Shown: positions 62,746-64,000 of the stretch, piece by piece
Layout: each line of letters begins with the position of its first letter
How positions within the stretch are numbered: the stretch's first letter is position 1
Assembly: GCF_015291725.1 (NCBI RefSeq)
Contig: NZ_CP030038.1
Span: forward strand, 5,445,001 to 5,509,000
Source: Bradyrhizobium sp. CCBAU 51765
Lineage (GTDB): Bacteria; Pseudomonadota; Alphaproteobacteria; Rhizobiales; Xanthobacteraceae
DNA length: 64,000 nt
Direction of reading: 5' to 3'
Notes under the pieces: generated by a model
Seen by the model: only the letters and a program-made list of their open reading frames with translations
Told to the model about the DNA's origin: nothing
Database searches by the model: none
Made by a program: the position numbers and the translations under genes

Positions 62746-64000
62746 TCAGGTATAGCCCTTGCTCTTCTTCCACTCGGCTTCCAGCTCGAAGATGGTCTTC
62801 CAGTCCCCGGCCTTGACTTCGGGCACGTACGGCTCCTGTGGGATCGTCGTGCCCCAGCCGATGGCGTAGCCGACGAGGGTGTGATCGTCGCCGCGCATGG
62901 TCACCGTGCCATCGGCGCCGAACGGGCACTTGATCGTGAGGCCCTTCAGCACCTCTGCGATCTTCTTGCCGTCGGCCGAGTTCGCCTTCTTCGCAGCTTC
63001 CGCCATCAGCATGATTGCAGTGGCATTCTCCCACGACCAGTTGGTCGGATATTCATTGAACTTTGCCTTGTAGGCATCGCCCCAGGCAGCATTCTCCGGC
63101 GTGGTCGGGAAGGTCTTGATGTAACGGTTGCCGGAGTGGATGCCCTTGGGCAGGTTCTTCACCACGGTGAGCGCAGTGTAGTCAGCCATATTGACCGCGA
63201 ACACTTCCATCTGGCCGAACATCGCGTAGATGTTGGCCTGGTCGATATAGGAGGTGAGATCGCCGCCCCACAGGCAGGAATAGAGCGCCTGGGGTTTGGC
63301 TTGCAGGATCTTCGTCACCACCTCGGTGTAGTCAGCCTGGAACAGCTTCGGCCAGGACTCGCTGATGATCTCGACCTCGGGCGCGAAGCGCTTCAGGTAC
63401 AGCGTGAACTCCGCCGTGGTGTCGCGGCCATAGGCATAATCCGGCGAGCAGGTCGCCCATTTCTTCAAGCCCTTCGCCTTGGCGATCGCCGCGGCATAGC
63501 TGCCGCCGACGATGGAGTCGTGCACGCCCTGCCGCGCGGTACGGAACGCGTTGGGAATGTGCTGCTTGGGATCGGCGGTCAGGGCCGAGGTCTCCGAATT
63601 GGTGTGAATGCAGAAGACGCCGAGATCGCGCGCGACCTCGTGCACCGCGAAGGCGCCGGAGGAGGCTTCGGCATCGATCATGAGCTCGCAGCCGTCGGTG
63701 TTGACGAGCTCGCGCGCGACGCGGGCGGCTTCCTGCGGCTGGCCCTTGGAGTCGCGGATCACCATCTCGATCTGCCGGCCGGCAAGGCCGCCGGCGGCGT
63801 TGACCTTCTCGACCTCGAGCATCACCGCATTGCGCGACGACGTGCCGAGCTGCGCGACGCGGCCCGACAAAATCGTCGGCATTCCGATCTTGATGGTCTT
63901 GGCTTGCGCACGCGCCACCCAGGGCGCGGCAACACTCATCGCACCGGCGCCCATCAGCGCCAGTGTTGAACGGCGGCTGATGCCCGGCGTGCGGGTCCTC
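62746..64000 (-). CDS. Tat-exported branched-chain-type substrate-binding protein (start beyond right edge)
   Basis: The reading frame stays open to the right edge, so the start is outside. The leader reads PGISRRSTLALMGAGAMSVAAPWVARAQ (quoted here in part: ISRRSTLALMG), with the SRRxx twin-arginine motif and an AxA site, so export by the Tat pathway is likely. The mature part is a periplasmic type-1 binding protein with KIGMPTILSGRVAQLGTSSR and VEKVNAAGGLAGRQIEMVI (in part). The gene heads the livHMGF operon. The ligand (amino acid, amide or urea-like) cannot be told from sequence. Confidence 0.88.
   Translation of the reverse strand, partial: RTRTPGISRRSTLALMGAGAMSVAAPWVARAQAKTIKIGMPTILSGRVAQLGTSSRNAVMLEVEKVNAAGGLAGRQIEMVIRDSKGQPQEAARVARELVNTDGCELMIDAEASSGAFAVHEVARDLGVFCIHTNSETSALTADPKQHIPNAFRTARQGVHDSIVGGSYAAAIAKAKGLKKWATCSPDYAYGRDTTAEFTLYLKRFAPEVEIISESWPKLFQADYTEVVTKILQAKPQALYSCLWGGDLTSYIDQANIYAMFGQMEVFAVNMADYTALTVVKNLPKGIHSGNRYIKTFPTTPENAAWGDAYKAKFNEYPTNWSWENATAIMLMAEAAKKANSADGKKIAEVLKGLTIKCPFGADGTVTMRGDDHTLVGYAIGWGTTIPQEPYVPEVKAGDWKTIFELEAEWKKSKGYT

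Overview
The window looks like chromosomal DNA of an alphaproteobacterium of the Bradyrhizobium/Rhodopseudomonas type. This is inferred from uniformly high GC, a ChvE-GguA-GguB sugar importer, a norEF-norCBQD block preceded by FixK/NnrR-type boxes, the cobS-bluB end of a B12 cluster, a large number of ABC importers, and several families of short palindromic intergenic repeats. No rRNA, tRNA, CRISPR array, IS element or prophage was recognised. Almost all genes are intact, tightly packed and often overlap by 4 bp.

Layout. 1-1001: end of cobS plus bluB (cobalamin). 1002-1634: gene-poor, with a broken Flp-type pilin gene. 1635-4237: LysR regulator divergent from a ring-cleaving-dioxygenase-like/hydrolase pair. 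4286-10822: EamA exporter, two tandem secreted MRJP/yellow-family proteins, a GlcG-like protein, a secreted cupin, an MDR oxidoreductase and a divergent LysR. 11116-19053: an amidase with a complete peptide-type ABC importer and a divergent LysR. 19060-28671: a polyol operon (ABC importer, SDR dehydrogenase, FGGY kinase, PfkB kinase, SorC regulator, HAD phosphatase) with a clear inverted-repeat operator. 28743-34306: nitric oxide reductase (norE, norF, norC, norB, norQ, norD). 34779-47085: a probable 12-kb galactose/arabinose super-operon with two complete importers (YtfQRT-YjfF type and ChvE-GguAB), sugar 1-dehydrogenase, mutarotase, lactonase and a GntR regulator, followed upstream by an FAH-family gene.

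48844-58776 is the most unusual part. An AprA-like flavoprotein, an AprB-like two-cluster ferredoxin and a HEAT-repeat protein form one operon. Beside them are a ferredoxin-NADP reductase gene (frameshifted here), a DUF971 protein, a Crp/Fnr-family regulator, and a SsuABC/TauABC-like importer whose binding protein carries a C-terminal NosL-like domain. A YeiH-type putative sulfate exporter lies convergent to it. A short motif (CAACTAATYG or close variants) occurs upstream of four transcription units of this block, which suggests one regulon. I infer, without proof, that the block imports and oxidises or reduces an organosulfur or other small anionic compound.

59272-64000: a branched-chain-amino-acid-type ABC importer (livF-G-M-H and a Tat-exported binding protein cut by the right edge).
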